Source of the DNA: Fangia hongkongensis FSC776 = DSM 21703
GTDB lineage: Bacteria; Pseudomonadota; Gammaproteobacteria; Francisellales; Francisellaceae
Direction: 5' to 3'
Assembly (NCBI RefSeq): GCF_000379445.1
Contig: NZ_KB902239.1
Location: 145 to 64,144, forward strand
Length of the DNA stretch: 64,000 nt
The position numbers and the translations under genes were made by a program. Shown here piece by piece: positions 1-9,384 of the stretch. A model generated the notes under the pieces. That model worked only from the letters and a program-made list of their open reading frames with translations, had not been told where the DNA came from and made no database searches. Positions within the stretch are counted from its first letter, which is position 1, and the number at the start of each line of letters is the position of its first letter.

Positions 1-4
1 AAAA

Positions 5-123
5 GTTTTGGCGGTAATAGTGCTGAGGCACCACCTAATTCCATTTCGAACTTAGAAGTGAAACTCAGTTACGCCGATGATAGTGTGGCATTCGCCATGT
101 GAAAGTAGGTCACCGCCAAGTTA
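5..123 (+). rRNA. rrf: 5S ribosomal RNA
   Basis: The stretch matches the bacterial 5S consensus over its whole length, including the internal blocks CGAACTTAGAAGTGAAAC and GCCGATGATAGTGTGG. The ends pair as helix I (TTGGCGGT near the start with ACCGCCAA near the end). It is about 119 nt, the usual size. It is the last gene of an rRNA operon whose 16S and 23S genes lie to the left of the window. The exact ends are uncertain by a few bases. Confidence 0.95.
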
Positions 124-127
124 TTCC

Positions 128-141
128 AAGCCAGCAGGCTT
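128..141 (+). terminator. small hairpin just downstream of 5S rRNA
   Basis: A perfect 5-bp stem (AAGCC/GGCTT) with a 4-nt loop lies a few bases after the 5S gene. It is placed where an rRNA operon terminator or processing hairpin is expected, but it lacks a clear run of T, so its role is only a guess. Confidence 0.35.
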
Positions 142-439
142 CCATTATTTATTCAATAGCAAAAAACAGCAATACACCAGAATCAACAAAGATTCTCCAT
201 GTGTGCAAACGCTATATTCAATCACAAAATAACGACACAATAAGCACATCATAAATATCACACAACAAAATATTAATTATACGTTAATAGCACCAAATCA
301 TATTCGGGTGTTGCACTCATACGGGTGTGTCCTGTTCTAGCTAGGCTTAGTCTATTATAGTAATTCTAATAAATATCCGCATCGCTCAAACCTATATGTA
401 ACAAAGGATTGATATGAACACATTTGGTCGGTTATATAT

Positions 440-552
440 TGGAACCACTATATATTAGGCGTCATTGATATACCCGTTCTAATATACAACTAATTCCTGT
501 TTGTAAAAAGACTAGCATTAAAGTATGTGCAGCAGACACTGGAACCACTATA
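440..552. repeat. 13-nt direct repeat, exactly 100 bp apart
   Basis: The sequence TGGAACCACTATA occurs at 440-452 and again at 540-552, with no intervening similarity. Only two copies were found here, so this is not a CRISPR array. It could be a pair of protein-binding sites or the remnant of a small repeat. Confidence 0.5.
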
Positions 553-656
553 AATAGCTTGTGATTATGTTTGTGCAAAGTAGGTGATATAGGTTCACGC
601 GCCATCAACTTATACTTGTTGTAAGCTAATGGCAAATTACTTTTTAAAGCTAGGCC

Positions 657-926
657 TTAATTTGTCCACTGGCGTGATAAAAAATTATCTATATTGAGTG
701 TTTTTTTCAGAAACTCTTTGCTTTGTGAAAGCATTGGCGTTGGTTCAGGTTGATGGAAAGTAAAATGGTATTTCCGAGCGATACGCCGCAGATTACTTAC
801 ACTGCAATTAATCATTGATGCAATTTCATGTGTATCCATCTTTTGATCAAGACACTTTTGAAAAAAATCAACAATTGAGCATTGATAACGTGCTTTAATT
901 TTACTTTCAACAGTTAACTGTTTCAC
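657..926 (-). CDS. small helix-turn-helix protein, function unknown
   Basis: An 89-residue basic protein starting at GTG (924-926). The start is supported by a strong ribosome site (AGGGAGGAAC in the gene's direction, 930-939) 6 bases upstream. Residues about 33-55 (HEIASMINCSVSNLRRIARK) have the spacing of a helix-turn-helix: helix, SVSN turn, recognition helix. It is probably a small DNA-binding protein. I do not recognise a specific family. It stands alone on the minus strand between the rRNA operon end and the divergent methyltransferase gene, a position often occupied by accessory genes. The strong ribosome site argues that it is real. Confidence 0.6.
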   Translation of the reverse strand: MKQLTVESKIKARYQCSIVDFFQKCLDQKMDTHEIASMINCSVSNLRRIARKYHFTFHQPEPTPMLSQSKEFLKKTLNIDNFLSRQWTN

Positions 927-1158
927 TATGTTCCTCCCTATGACAATATCGTATAATTATTGCTCCATACGGCTAAAAAGAAGCTTGACTCTTTTAGCTT
1001 GAGATTACTCTATCGTAAATTGGATAAAAAAACCAGCTAGAAAAATGACAAAAACATAAAAAAAATTAATATAATCATTGGAATTTAATTCTCTGGATTT
1101 TGTTGGAAAATATCAGTAAAGTGTCGGTCAGTTCAATAAGAATGACATTAGATTAATT

Positions 1159-2334
1159 ATGGGGCAATTACCGCCATTATCTCATCAAGAGTCTGAAAGA
1201 GTTAAAAATTTAACTCAATGTATTAAAAAAGAGATAGATCAAAAAGGTAGAATTTCTTTTCATGATTTTATGCAGCAAGCTTTGTATGCACCAAGTCTTG
1301 GTTATTATAGTGCTAATAAGTATAAGTTTGCTGAAAAGGGGGATTTTGTTACAGCACCTTTAATATCACCACTATTTACATATACCTTTGCCAATGTGTT
1401 TGCAAACATCTTAAAAGGATCTGATCTTGAAAATGCATCCATTATTGAGTTTGGTGCGGGAACTGGTCAATTTGCAGAAGATTGTCTTTTAATGCTTTCA
1501 AAGCTGAATGCTTTACCGAAGAGCTATATTATTATTGATACAAGCCCAGATTTAGTTAATTTACAGAAAAAACGATTGAAAAAGGCATTACCTGAGTACT
1601 ATTCATCTATTCTCTGGTGTCATGAAATTCCAAATACAGTTTCAAATGCAATTGTATTTGCTAATGAAGTGCTAGATGCAATGCCAGTAGAGCTTTTCAA
1701 ATATGAAAATAATGAATTCTCCCAGCAGATGGTCGGTTATGATGGTGAAGAATTTATGCTGATTGATAATAAAGTTATAGATCAGCGTTTAGAAAAGGCA
1801 TTATCAAAGACGGGTATTTTGAGTGCCAAGCCAGATTATTATCTCTCAGAGGTGAACTTATGGATTGAGCCATGGCTTAGCACTATTAAAGATGCTTTAG
1901 ATAAGTGTATTGTATTTATTTGTGACTATGGCTATCACCGAGAGATGTATTATCAGCTTGCGCGAAGAGAGGGCACGCTTAGATGTTATTATAAGCATCA
2001 TGTTCATGATAACCCTTTGATTAATGTTGGTGTACAGGATATTACGGCACATGTGGATTTTACGGCTGTTGCGGAAGCTGCGCTTAATAATGGTTTTGAC
2101 TTGGAAGGATACGGTCAGCAAAACCAATTTCTATTGTCTGCAGGGATTTTGGATTGCTATCAAGCTCTTTTGAAAAAAGCAAGTGGGCGTCAAAAAAACA
2201 CGTTGACTGAGGGGCTGAAAAAACTGACTTTAGGTGCGGATTTTTCAGAGGTTTTTAAGGTAATGATTCTTTCTTTAAGCTATGATGGTGAAGTTGATTT
2301 ATTTGGTCGCGCTGATTTGAGTTACTTATTGTAA
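1159..2334 (+). CDS. class I SAM-dependent methyltransferase, MidA/NDUFAF7 family (COG1565)
   Basis: A 391-residue cytosolic protein. The SAM-binding glycine motif IEFGAGTGQF lies at about residues 95-105, and the family motif NEVLDAMPVELF near residue 168. Length and motif order match the MidA/NDUFAF7 family, whose mitochondrial member methylates an arginine of a complex I subunit. The bacterial substrate is generally unknown. The start is the ATG at 1159; no strong ribosome site is visible before it, so a nearby start is possible. It is followed 51 bases later by the algC-type gene on the same strand. The family assignment is firm; the substrate is not known. Confidence 0.88.
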   Translation: MGQLPPLSHQESERVKNLTQCIKKEIDQKGRISFHDFMQQALYAPSLGYYSANKYKFAEKGDFVTAPLISPLFTYTFANVFANILKGSDLENASIIEFGAGTGQFAEDCLLMLSKLNALPKSYIIIDTSPDLVNLQKKRLKKALPEYYSSILWCHEIPNTVSNAIVFANEVLDAMPVELFKYENNEFSQQMVGYDGEEFMLIDNKVIDQRLEKALSKTGILSAKPDYYLSEVNLWIEPWLSTIKDALDKCIVFICDYGYHREMYYQLARREGTLRCYYKHHVHDNPLINVGVQDITAHVDFTAVAEAALNNGFDLEGYGQQNQFLLSAGILDCYQALLKKASGRQKNTLTEGLKKLTLGADFSEVFKVMILSLSYDGEVDLFGRADLSYLL

Positions 2335-2385
2335 TTTGCCTATCAAATTCTGTGAATATGTGATTATTAAATAGAGGATATGAGA

Positions 2386-3774
2386 ATGTTGAAAAATAAA
2401 TTACAGGCGCCGGAGTATATCTTTCGAGCCTATGATATTAGAGGGACTTACCCAGAGGATCTTAATCCAGATGTGGTATATAATATTGGGCTTGCTTTTG
2501 GTAGTGAAGCGCAGTCTCAGGGACAAAAAAAAGTTATTATTGCTAAAGATGGTCGACTATCAGGCCCTGTTCTGATTAAAGCGCTTGCAGAGGGGCTTAA
2601 GCACGCTGGGTGCGATGTTATTGATGTTGGGAGTGTCCCTACACCGGTTTTGTATTTTGCTACAAAGAAAATTGGTACCGGGACGGGAATCATGCTAACA
2701 GGCAGCCATAATCCTGCAAATTATAATGGCCTTAAAATGATGATTAACCATACAACGCTTGCAGAGGAAGCAATACAGGCGCTAAAAAATCGTATTGATA
2801 GCGGAGAGGTGAATTTTTCTGATCAGGGGAGCCATCATCAGCAAGATATTGCAAATGCCTATATTGATTATATCTGTGAAAATGAGTCATTAGCAAGAAA
2901 CCTTCATATTGTGATTGACGCAGGAAACGGGATTGCAGGAGAAATTGCGCCAAAGCTATATCAAAGGCTTGGCTGTCAGGTTGAGACACTTTACTGCGAG
3001 GTGGATGGGGCTTTTCCAAATCATCACCCAGATCCAAGTAAACCTGAAAATCTGCAAGATCTGATTGAAAAAGTGCGCGAGACTGGCGCTGATGTTGGTC
3101 TTGCATTTGATGGTGATGGTGATCGTTTGGGAGTGGTGACGCCAAATGGCGAGAATATCTTTCCGGATAGACAGCTAATGTTATATGCAAAAGATGTGTT
3201 AGAGGCAAATAAGGCTCAAACGATTTTATATGATGTTAAATGCTCAAAGAATGTAGAGCTCTTTGTCAAGGCGCAAGGTGGCAATCCTGTTATGTCAAAA
3301 ACAGGCCATGCACTGATTAAAAAGAAGATGTTGGAAATTGATGCAGCGCTTGCAGGTGAGATGAGTGGTCATGTGTTTTTTAATGATCGTTGGTTTGGGT
3401 TTGATGATGGTTTGTATACAGGTGTAAGATTATTGGAGATATTAAGCCAGCATAACAAATCATTAGATGAAATATTCTCTGAAATCCCGCAAAGTATTAA
3501 TACGCCTGAAATTAATATCACCGTGCCAGAGAGTAAAAAATTTCAGGTAGTTGATGCTTTAATGAAAGGGGCAAATAGTCAGTTTAAGAATGCAAAGATT
3601 ATCACAATTGATGGCGTGCGCGCTGAATTTGAAAAAGGGTGGGGGCTTGTGAGAGCTTCCAATACAACGCCATGCTTGGTACTTCGCTTCGAGGCGGATA
3701 CAAAAGAGGATCTTATTGCCATCCAGAGTGAATTTAGCAAATGGGTGAATGAAACAGTTGAACTAATTGGGTAA
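2386..3774 (+). CDS. algC: phosphomannomutase/phosphoglucomutase, AlgC type
   Basis: A 462-residue alpha-D-phosphohexomutase that interconverts the 1- and 6-phosphates of mannose and glucose, supplying sugar nucleotides for lipopolysaccharide and exopolysaccharide. The phosphoserine loop TGSHNP puts the catalytic Ser near residue 107. The metal loop FDGDGDR is at about 241-247, the sugar-binding GEMSGH follows, and the phosphate-binding RASNTTP is near the C terminus. It resembles Pseudomonas AlgC from end to end. An upstream in-frame ATG at 2380 is only 2 bases from GAGG (2374-2377), whereas the ATG at 2386 has 8-base spacing, so 2386 is preferred. A hairpin (3797-3828) follows the gene. Confidence 0.93.
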   Translation: MLKNKLQAPEYIFRAYDIRGTYPEDLNPDVVYNIGLAFGSEAQSQGQKKVIIAKDGRLSGPVLIKALAEGLKHAGCDVIDVGSVPTPVLYFATKKIGTGTGIMLTGSHNPANYNGLKMMINHTTLAEEAIQALKNRIDSGEVNFSDQGSHHQQDIANAYIDYICENESLARNLHIVIDAGNGIAGEIAPKLYQRLGCQVETLYCEVDGAFPNHHPDPSKPENLQDLIEKVRETGADVGLAFDGDGDRLGVVTPNGENIFPDRQLMLYAKDVLEANKAQTILYDVKCSKNVELFVKAQGGNPVMSKTGHALIKKKMLEIDAALAGEMSGHVFFNDRWFGFDDGLYTGVRLLEILSQHNKSLDEIFSEIPQSINTPEINITVPESKKFQVVDALMKGANSQFKNAKIITIDGVRAEFEKGWGLVRASNTTPCLVLRFEADTKEDLIAIQSEFSKWVNETVELIG

Positions 3775-3796
3775 AAATAAGGTATAACGACTAAAC

Positions 3797-3828
3797 CCAA
3801 AGCAAGCACAAGGGGGAGCTTGCTTTGG
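3797..3828 (+). terminator. strong hairpin after algC
   Basis: A perfect 11-bp stem, CCAAAGCAAGC (3797-3807) with GCTTGCTTTGG (3818-3828), encloses a 10-nt purine-rich loop 22 bases after the algC stop. No T-run follows, so it is either a terminator lacking a U tract or an mRNA-end stabilising hairpin. Confidence 0.5.
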
Positions 3829-4028
3829 ATGTGGCGTCCAATTTGCTATTGCTAACAAATTGCGTTCCCTTCTCTTTGTAGATATTATCCATATCCACCC
3901 TGCTAGCGGCAATAATGTAAATGTATATAGATGTGCGTTAATAATTTTATATTCCTTCTTATCCTATGTGTGGTAAGCGTTTGCGCCATATACAATAATT
4001 CTGCAAGATAACTTTTAAATGCTTTTTA

Positions 4029-4057
4029 CTTGAAAAGAATTTTTAGTGCACCTATTT
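4029..4057 (+). promoter_or_regulatory. candidate sigma-32 heat-shock promoter of clpB
   Basis: CTTGAAA at 4029-4035 is a perfect sigma-32 -35 core. After a 14-bp spacer, ACCTATTT (4050-4057) matches 5 of the 7 fixed positions of the -10 consensus CCCCATNT. It lies about 160 bp before the clpB start, a chaperone gene normally driven by this sigma factor. The promoter would leave a long untranslated leader of about 150 nt. Confidence 0.5.
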
Positions 4058-4216
4058 ATGTTATGTTGAAATAATATTTTGTTATGTAAAACGGTTATTG
4101 TATGTTTTGGCTGAGATGCTTATAAAGTAAGTTACTTTGCCTGATGTGAATATCATGGGCGTTTTCATAAATTGGAAGTGATTTTAAGTAATAGTTAGAT
4201 AAAAAATAGGATGGAT

Positions 4217-6784
4217 ATGAAAGCGGAAAAATTTACAACAAAGTTGCAAGAGGCGCTATCGGATGCGCAATCATTGGCAATTCAAAAAAGTCATACAATG
4301 CTTGAACCAGTGCATGTGTTAAAAGCATTATTAGATCAATCAGGTGGTATGATTAGTTCTATCATTACCCAAGCAGGTGGTGACCTTAATAAAATAAAGA
4401 ATGAGCTTGATAAGTCATTGAGCGAACTTGCCACAACTAGTGCGCAGTCTCAAATTAGCGCATCAAATAATCTGGTCAAAATTCTTCAGGTGATGGAGAA
4501 AATCTCATTAGAGAAACAAGATGAGTTTATTTCAAGTGATCTATTTTTGATTGCCGGATTCGGTGATGGAAACCTAAGCAAAATTTTAAAAGCGGCAGGA
4601 TTGAGTAAAGAAACACTTAGTGAAGCTGTTGATAAAGTAAGAGGCGGAGAGCGAGTTAGCAGCCAAAATGCCGAAGATATGCAAGGGGCATTGCAAAAAT
4701 ATACGATTGACTTAACTGCAAGGGCGCGTGAGGGGAAAATTGACCCTGTTATTGGCCGTGACTCTGAGATACGTCGCACAATTCAAGTGTTGCAAAGAAG
4801 AACAAAAAACAATCCCGTGTTAATTGGCGAACCAGGGGTTGGAAAAACGGCTATTGTTGAAGGGTTGGCACAGAGAATTGTAAACGGTGAGGTGCCTGAA
4901 GGGATTAAAAATAAACGTATTTTATCGCTTGATCTTGGTGCGCTACTTGCTGGCGCTAAATTCCGTGGGGATTTTGAAGAGCGGCTTAAGGCAGTATTAA
5001 AAGATCTATCAAAACAAGATGGTAGCGTTATTTTATTTATTGATGAGCTTCACACTATGGTGGGTGCAGGTAAAGCAGAAGGCTCTATGGATGCGGGTAA
5101 TATGTTAAAACCAGCCTTGGCAAGAGGTGAGCTACGCTGCGTTGGCGCAACCACTTTGGATGAGTACCGTGAAAATGTTGAGAAAGATCCTGCGCTTGAA
5201 AGGCGTTTTCAGAAAGTTTTAGTGCAGGAGCCTTCAGTTGAGGATACTATCGCTATTTTGCGTGGCCTAAAAGAGCGCTACGAGCTCCATCACGGGGTGG
5301 ATATTACGGACCCTGCTATTGTTGCTGCGGCAACTTTATCGCATCGTTATGTAACAGACAGGCAGCTGCCAGATAAAGCCATTGATTTAATGGATGAAGC
5401 AGCAAGCCAAATTCGTATGGAGATTGATTCAAGACCAGAGGAAATGGAAAAACTCTATCGCCGTATTATTCAGTTAAAGATGCAGCGTGAGCAGCTCAAA
5501 AAAGAAAAAGATAGTGCAACCAAGAAACGCCTTGGGGTGTTAGAAGAAGAAATTCAAGCTTTAGAGAAAGAATACTCTGGTTTTGAAGAGATTTGGAAAT
5601 CTGAGAAGGCACAAATGCAAGGCTCTCAGAAACTCAAAGAGCAGTTAGATCAGGCAAAAATTGATTTGGAAGCGGCAAAAAGAGGGGGAGATCTTTCTAA
5701 AATGGCAGAGCTTCAATATGGTTTGATCCCTCAACTTGAAGAGCAGATTAAAGATTTAAGTACCGCCGATCCTGTAAAAAATAAGCTCGTTAGAACGACA
5801 GTTACCGAAAGTGAAATCGCTGAAGTTGTCTCAAAGGCAACGGGCATTCCGGTTGCTAAAATGATGGAAGGTGAAAAAGAAAAACTGCTTCATATGGAAG
5901 AATTTCTGGCAAAACGTGTCATCGGGCAAAAAGAGGCAATTAGTGCTGTATCTAATGCAGTAAGGCGTGCACGCTCTGGGTTGTCTGATCCTAATCGTCC
6001 AATTGGTTCTTTTTTATTCTTGGGCCCAACAGGTGTCGGTAAAACTGAGCTGACTAAAGCATTGGCAGAGTTCATGTTTGATAGTGAAGATGCAATGCTG
6101 AGGGTGGATATGTCTGAGTTTATGGAAAAGCATTCAGTTGCAAGATTGATTGGTGCGCCTCCAGGGTATGTTGGTTATGAGCAAGGCGGTTATTTAACAG
6201 AGCATGTTCGACGCAAGCCTTATTCTGTGATTTTATTAGATGAAGTTGAAAAGGCGCACCCTGATGTATTTAATATTCTGTTGCAGATTTTGGATGATGG
6301 TCGTTTAACAGATAGCCAAGGGCGTACGGTTGACTTTAAAAACACACTATTAATTATGACATCGAATCTTGGATCGCAGCTGATTCAAGAGAAGATGAGC
6401 ACAGAGAGTTACGATGCAGTTAAACAAGAGGTGTTACAAGTTGTATTGCAGCACTTTAGGCCTGAATTTGTCAACAGGATTGATGAAACAGTTGTATTCG
6501 AGCCACTTGATAAAGAAATGATCAAGAAAATTGCTGAAATACAGATTAACCGTGTGAGAAAGCGTTTGACTGATAGAGAGCTTAAGCTCGAGATCACTGA
6601 TGCTGCAATGAATGATTTGGCTGATCATGGTTTTGACCCGGTATTTGGTGCAAGGCCGCTTAAGCGTGCCATTCAGCAATATATTGAAAACCCGTTGGCA
6701 ACTTATTTGCTGGAAGGTAAATATACCTCTGGCGATGTTATTAAAGTTAGTATTGAAAATGATAGTTTTGTTTTTTCCAAGTAA
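4217..6784 (+). CDS. clpB: ATP-dependent disaggregase chaperone ClpB
   Basis: An 855-residue Hsp100 protein that extracts polypeptides from aggregates together with DnaK. Domain order is complete. Clp-N repeats (about 1-145) come first, then the first AAA+ module with Walker A GEPGVGKT near residue 204, the coiled-coil middle domain (about 400-520), the second AAA+ module with Walker A GPTGVGKT near 602, and the ClpB small C-terminal domain. The length equals that of E. coli ClpB (857). An ATG at 4211 leaves no room after the AGG at 4208-4210, so the ATG at 4217, with AGGA 5 bases upstream, is preferred. A candidate heat-shock promoter is at 4029-4057. The SDR gene follows 9 bases downstream. 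Confidence 0.96.
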   Translation: MKAEKFTTKLQEALSDAQSLAIQKSHTMLEPVHVLKALLDQSGGMISSIITQAGGDLNKIKNELDKSLSELATTSAQSQISASNNLVKILQVMEKISLEKQDEFISSDLFLIAGFGDGNLSKILKAAGLSKETLSEAVDKVRGGERVSSQNAEDMQGALQKYTIDLTARAREGKIDPVIGRDSEIRRTIQVLQRRTKNNPVLIGEPGVGKTAIVEGLAQRIVNGEVPEGIKNKRILSLDLGALLAGAKFRGDFEERLKAVLKDLSKQDGSVILFIDELHTMVGAGKAEGSMDAGNMLKPALARGELRCVGATTLDEYRENVEKDPALERRFQKVLVQEPSVEDTIAILRGLKERYELHHGVDITDPAIVAAATLSHRYVTDRQLPDKAIDLMDEAASQIRMEIDSRPEEMEKLYRRIIQLKMQREQLKKEKDSATKKRLGVLEEEIQALEKEYSGFEEIWKSEKAQMQGSQKLKEQLDQAKIDLEAAKRGGDLSKMAELQYGLIPQLEEQIKDLSTADPVKNKLVRTTVTESEIAEVVSKATGIPVAKMMEGEKEKLLHMEEFLAKRVIGQKEAISAVSNAVRRARSGLSDPNRPIGSFLFLGPTGVGKTELTKALAEFMFDSEDAMLRVDMSEFMEKHSVARLIGAPPGYVGYEQGGYLTEHVRRKPYSVILLDEVEKAHPDVFNILLQILDDGRLTDSQGRTVDFKNTLLIMTSNLGSQLIQEKMSTESYDAVKQEVLQVVLQHFRPEFVNRIDETVVFEPLDKEMIKKIAEIQINRVRKRLTDRELKLEITDAAMNDLADHGFDPVFGARPLKRAIQQYIENPLATYLLEGKYTSGDVIKVSIENDSFVFSK

Positions 6785-6793
6785 GGTGACAGT

Positions 6794-7465
6794 ATGACAA
6801 AAACAGTACTTATTACTGGCGCAAATAGAGGTGTGGGGCTGACGCTTGCCCAAGTTTACAGCGAAAAAGGCTATCGTGTTATTGCGAGCTGTCGTAACAT
6901 CTCTCGAGAAATGGAATCACTTAATGGAGAGCTTATTTTTGATGCTGATGTTGCAAGTGATCAAAAAGTGAAAAAGCTTGTAGCGCAATTAAATGGTGAA
7001 TCCATTGATGTTGTTATTAACAATGCAGGTGTATGGGGGAGTGAGTCACTGTCTAATATGGACTTCAATAAAATGCTAGAAGATTATAACACCAACGCTT
7101 TGGGTGCGCTTAGAGTGGTTGATGCGCTTTATACGCATGGTTTATTATCTGAGGCTGCAAAAGTCGCACTCATTACAAGTAAAATGGGATCAATTGAAGA
7201 TAATGGCTCAGGTGGCCGCTATGCTTACAGGATGTCAAAGGCAGCGCTTAATGCAGCAGGGAAAAGTTTGGCAATTGATCTTAAGTCAGAAGGAAAAGCA
7301 GTTGTTCTTATCCATCCAGGTTGGGTGCAAACAGATATGGGTGGGAAGAATGCACTGATTAGTGCACAAGAAAGTGCCAAAGGAATTTATAAAGTGATTG
7401 ATCACTTATCAATTGAGACGACAGGAAGTTTTGTGGATTATAAAGGACAGGTTATTCCATGGTGA
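6794..7465 (+). CDS. short-chain dehydrogenase/reductase family oxidoreductase
   Basis: A 223-residue Rossmann-fold enzyme. The cofactor motif TGANRGVG is at residues 8-15, the structural NNAG motif lies near 76, a Ser stands in ITSKMGS, and the catalytic YRMSK (Tyr-x-x-x-Lys) is near 147-151. The N-terminal motif and small size fit NAD(P)H-dependent classical SDRs of the C-factor/sniffer-like group. The substrate cannot be read from the sequence. A good ribosome site (AAGGTGAC, 6783-6790) precedes the ATG. It starts 9 bases after clpB and is probably co-transcribed with it, though a role in stress response is only an inference. Confidence 0.85.
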   Translation: MTKTVLITGANRGVGLTLAQVYSEKGYRVIASCRNISREMESLNGELIFDADVASDQKVKKLVAQLNGESIDVVINNAGVWGSESLSNMDFNKMLEDYNTNALGALRVVDALYTHGLLSEAAKVALITSKMGSIEDNGSGGRYAYRMSKAALNAAGKSLAIDLKSEGKAVVLIHPGWVQTDMGGKNALISAQESAKGIYKVIDHLSIETTGSFVDYKGQVIPW

Positions 7466-7581
7466 TTGCTGCATAGACAGTAAAAATGCTCTTTTTGTAT
7501 GTCCCTAAAGGTGGTTTTATCAGGAATTTGCTTGTCAATATATGGAAATTGATCGGAGCTATAGCGAAGTCGCTGCTTTTG

Positions 7582-7590
7582 TGGTACAAT
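7582..7590 (+). promoter_or_regulatory. extended -10 promoter of the rpsB operon
   Basis: TGGTACAAT is an extended -10 element (TGn plus TACAAT at 7585-7590). No good -35 lies at the usual distance, which is typical of extended -10 promoters. It is about 155 bp upstream of rpsB, leaving room for the structured leader that follows. Confidence 0.5.
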
Positions 7591-7659
7591 CCGCTCGCTT
7601 TTTTATGAAATTAAATGTAAAAGAGCAAATGTAAGTAAAAAAACTCACATTACTCGACA

Positions 7660-7703
7660 CGCTTTTTGGGTGCTTTATCTTATCTGGATAAAGTTAAAAA
7701 GTG
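7660..7703 (+). promoter_or_regulatory. structured leader hairpin upstream of rpsB
   Basis: CTTTATC (7673-7679) pairs with GATAAAG (7687-7693) around a 7-nt loop. An outer stem, CTTTTT (7662-7667) with AAAAAG (7696-7701), extends it. In other gammaproteobacteria the rpsB-tsf leader binds S2 for autogenous control. The position and fold are compatible with that, but I have not matched it to the known consensus. Confidence 0.45.
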
Positions 7704-7743
7704 GGGAGTAGTGGCGGAATAACCCTAAAGTGGAGAATAAATA

Positions 7744-8478
7744 ATGTCTTTAATGAAAGATATGTTACAAGCAGGTGTACATTACGGTCACCAAAAGAGA
7801 TTCTGGAACCCTAAAATGAATGAATATATTTTTGGGATCAATCACGGTATTCATATTATTAACCTTGAAAGTACGGTACCTTTGTTTGAAGATGCGGTTA
7901 ACTTCATTGGTAAAACAGCGGCAAAACGCGGCAAAATTTTATTTGTTGGTACAAAACGTCAAGCACAAGAAATCGTAGCTGAAGAAGCTTCTCGTTGCGG
8001 TATGCCATATGTCAATCACCGTTGGTTAGGTGGGATGTTGACAAACTATAAAACGATTCGTCAATCAATCAAGCGTCTTCGTGATCTTGAGAAAATGCAA
8101 GAAGAAGGTGTTTTTGAGCGTTTAACAAAGAAAGAAGCGCTTCAAAACTCACGTGAAATTGAGAAGTTGGAAAAAGCCCTTGGTGGTATTAAAGAAATGG
8201 GTGGCTTGCCTGATGTTGTCGTTGTAATCGACAGTAAAGAAGAGCACATTGCCATTGAAGAAGCAAAGCGTTTAGGTATCCCAGTTGTTGCTGTTGTTGA
8301 TACAAACTCTGACCCTGATGGCATTGATTATGTTGTTCCAGGAAATGATGATGCTGTAAAAGCAATCCGTTTCTACTTAGCTAATTTTGCTGATGCAATT
8401 ATTGATGCAAAACAAGCTTCTCAAGTTGCAGCTGAAGCTGAAAAAACTGAAGAAGAAGCACCTGAAGATCAAGCATAA
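7744..8478 (+). CDS. rpsB: 30S ribosomal protein S2
   Basis: A 244-residue S2 protein, close to the E. coli length of 241. It begins with the typical [14 protein letters not shown] segment and has the family signature [10 protein letters not shown] in the middle. It binds the head-body junction of the small subunit and is needed for S1 docking. The acidic C-terminal tail ([12 protein letters not shown]) is normal for the family. The ATG has GGAG upstream at 7732-7735. It is the first gene of the conserved rpsB-tsf-pyrH-frr-uppS-cdsA string; a leader hairpin suggests autoregulation. Confidence 0.98.
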   Translation: MSLMKDMLQAGVHYGHQKRFWNPKMNEYIFGINHGIHIINLESTVPLFEDAVNFIGKTAAKRGKILFVGTKRQAQEIVAEEASRCGMPYVNHRWLGGMLTNYKTIRQSIKRLRDLEKMQEEGVFERLTKKEALQNSREIEKLEKALGGIKEMGGLPDVVVVIDSKEEHIAIEEAKRLGIPVVAVVDTNSDPDGIDYVVPGNDDAVKAIRFYLANFADAIIDAKQASQVAAEAEKTEEEAPEDQA

Positions 8479-8511
8479 TTAGAACTTAGATAATATTTTG
8501 AGGATAAACTT

Positions 8512-9381
8512 ATGGCAATTACTGCTCAATTAGTTAAAGAATTACGTGAGCGCACAGGCGCTGGCATGATGGAATGCAAAAAAGCCCTAACTGCTACGGG
8601 CGGCGATATCGAAAAAGCAATCGAAGAGATGCGCAAATCTGGTCAAGCAAAGGCAGATAAAAAAGCATCTAGAGTTGCTGCTGAGGGTGTTGTTGTGATG
8701 GCTGAAGCAAATAACAAGGCAGTTATCGTTGAGATTAACTCAGAGACTGACTTTGTTGCTCGTGATGATAACTTTAAAAAATTCGCGGATGATGTTGTTA
8801 AAGCAGCAGCAAAAGAAGGCGTTTCAACTTTAGAGATGCTTTTAAATGCAAAGCTTGAAGATGGCTCAACTGTTGAAGAAGCACGTAAGGCATTGATTGC
8901 AAAAATTGGTGAAAACATTAATGTACGCAGAGTCAATGTTTTAGAAGGTGAAACACTTGGTCAGTATAGCCATGGTGGTAGAATCGGCGTTATTGTTGCG
9001 ATGACAGGTGGCAGTGAAGAACTTGCAAAAGATATTGCAATGCATGTTGCTGCATCTAATCCTATGGTTGTTTCTCAAGATGATGTTCCAAGCGATGTTG
9101 TAGAGAAAGAAAAAGAAATTTTTGTTGCTCAAGCACGTGAAAGTGGCAAACCAGATAATATTATTGAGAAAATGATCACTGGTCGTATCCGTAAGTTCTT
9201 GGATGAGCAAAGTCTTGTTGGTCAGCCATTTGTTAAGAACCCAGATCAAAAAGTTGCTGAGCTTCTAAAAGCGAATAATGCTACTGTAACTGGATTTATT
9301 CGTTTCGGTGTAGGTGAAGGCATTGAAAAAGAAGAAAGTGACTTTGCAAAAGAAGTAATGAGTCAAGTGCAAGGAGCATAA
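8512..9381 (+). CDS. tsf: translation elongation factor Ts
   Basis: A 289-residue guanine-nucleotide exchange factor for EF-Tu. The N-terminal UBA-like domain carries the signature [16 protein letters not shown]. The core contains the conserved [14 protein letters not shown], which includes the TDFV motif that contacts EF-Tu. The length matches the gammaproteobacterial form (E. coli 283). TGAGGATAAACTT precedes the ATG. It lies 33 bases after rpsB and 3 bases before pyrH, so it belongs to the same operon. Confidence 0.98.
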   Translation: MAITAQLVKELRERTGAGMMECKKALTATGGDIEKAIEEMRKSGQAKADKKASRVAAEGVVVMAEANNKAVIVEINSETDFVARDDNFKKFADDVVKAAAKEGVSTLEMLLNAKLEDGSTVEEARKALIAKIGENINVRRVNVLEGETLGQYSHGGRIGVIVAMTGGSEELAKDIAMHVAASNPMVVSQDDVPSDVVEKEKEIFVAQARESGKPDNIIEKMITGRIRKFLDEQSLVGQPFVKNPDQKVAELLKANNATVTGFIRFGVGEGIEKEESDFAKEVMSQVQGA

Positions 9382-9384
9382 TAC

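Larger units (their letters stand above)
124..656. other. 533-bp gene-free, AT-rich spacer
   Basis: No open reading frame with a credible ribosome site, no tRNA and no strong terminator was seen. Apart from the hairpin at 128-141, the one notable structure is a 13-nt direct repeat (TGGAACCACTATA) at 440-452 and 540-552. Confidence 0.6.
3775..4216. other. 442-bp spacer between algC and clpB
   Basis: It contains the hairpin at 3797-3828, a second 7-bp inverted repeat (CAATTTG at 3839-3845, CAAATTG at 3856-3862) and the candidate heat-shock promoter at 4029-4057. No coding sequence was seen. Confidence 0.6.

Noticed and set aside
440-552. Repeat pair as a CRISPR remnant
   Set aside because: Only two 13-nt copies are present, spaced 100 bp, without cas genes.
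2744-3208. Long minus-strand frame within algC
   Set aside because: It lies wholly inside a well-supported gene and its His/Gln-rich product is typical of a shadow frame.
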